This document shows, piece by piece, positions 5,728 through 5,788 of a DNA stretch of 5,788 nt (position 1 is the stretch's first letter; each line of letters opens with the position of its first letter). The notes beneath the pieces were generated by a model. It had not been told where the DNA came from. It made no database searches and saw only the letters and a program-made list of their open reading frames with translations. A program made the translations under genes and the position numbers. Source of the DNA: JAWXBM01 sp964470455 (GTDB taxonomy: Bacteria; Pseudomonadota; Gammaproteobacteria; Xanthomonadales; SZUA-36); contig CAYYCX010000164.1 of NCBI GenBank assembly GCA_964470455.1, forward strand, positions 1 through 5,788. The letters are read 5' to 3'.

Positions 5728-5788
5728 GGCGGAAGCGAAGCGGTTGCTCAGCTTTGCGCGACGGGGCTTGGCAGAAGTCTCTGATGGC

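Larger units (their letters stand above)
5249..5788. mobile_element. Probable inserted element interrupting nuoG (left end; type unresolved, possibly a group II intron)
   Basis: From about 5249 to the window edge the sequence no longer matches nuoG. It contains no ORF that I recognise on either strand. It has several hairpins, short direct and inverted repeats and scattered stop codons in most frames. This looks like the non-coding end of a mobile element rather than host coding DNA. For a group II intron: roughly 540 bases of structured leader is about the length expected before the reverse-transcriptase ORF, and the last bases (CTTGGCAGAAGTC...GATGGC, 5768-5788) resemble, from memory, segments just upstream of such ORFs. 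Against it: the junction reads GTAGGG, not the usual GTGYG, and no domain V is in view. An IS end with internal repeats or a mis-assembly are alternatives. The far boundary is outside the window, so orientation and class are open. Confidence 0.5.

Noticed and set aside
5708..5788. ATG-started open frame running off the right edge (27 residues visible)
   Set aside because: Too short to judge. The ATG lies in a hairpin loop and no ribosome binding site is evident. Another frame, open from 5658, reads GAWQKSLMA near the edge and is no better supported.

Overview
The window reads as a piece of a gammaproteobacterial chromosome. It carries the start of the operon for respiratory complex I (proton-pumping NADH:quinone oxidoreductase, NDH-1). 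From left to right it holds the C-terminal tail of a probable SecG, a tRNA-Leu with anticodon GAG, and then nuoA, nuoB, nuoC, nuoD, nuoE, nuoF and the first part of nuoG, all on the + strand. The secG / tRNA-Leu / nuo layout, separate (unfused) nuoC and nuoD genes, and a long NuoC of 248 residues with an internal insertion point to a gammaproteobacterium outside the enteric group, perhaps Xanthomonadales-like. That placement is an inference from gene order and protein form, not from a database search.

Positions 1-4979 are ordinary, dense operon DNA. nuoA/nuoB, nuoD/nuoE and nuoF/nuoG overlap, and nuoB/nuoC and nuoC/nuoD are 2-3 bases apart. The metal- and cofactor-binding motifs expected of the peripheral arm are present: the N2 cluster cysteines in NuoB, the quinone-site His and Tyr in NuoD, the [2Fe-2S] site in NuoE, the FMN/NADH glycine-rich segments and N3 cluster in NuoF, and the N1b [2Fe-2S] site in NuoG. 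Electrons would pass from NADH through NuoF/E/G and NuoB to quinone at the NuoB/NuoD interface. NuoA is the first membrane-arm subunit.

The unusual part is the right end. NuoG is normal for about 91 residues and then loses all resemblance to its family at about position 5248, well before its remaining Fe-S motifs. The reading frame stays open by chance to 5668, so a gene caller would report a 230-residue chimeric protein. The last ~540 bases (5249-5788) contain no convincing gene. They hold several good hairpins, a three-way-junction-like fold at 5677-5727 and repeated CCCATT motifs. My preferred reading is that nuoG is interrupted by a mobile element whose far end lies outside the window. 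The ~540-base structured leader, and a closing segment that resembles the region just upstream of group II intron reverse-transcriptase ORFs, make a group II intron a reasonable but unproven candidate. The left boundary does not show the usual GTGYG intron start. An IS end or an assembly chimera remain possible.
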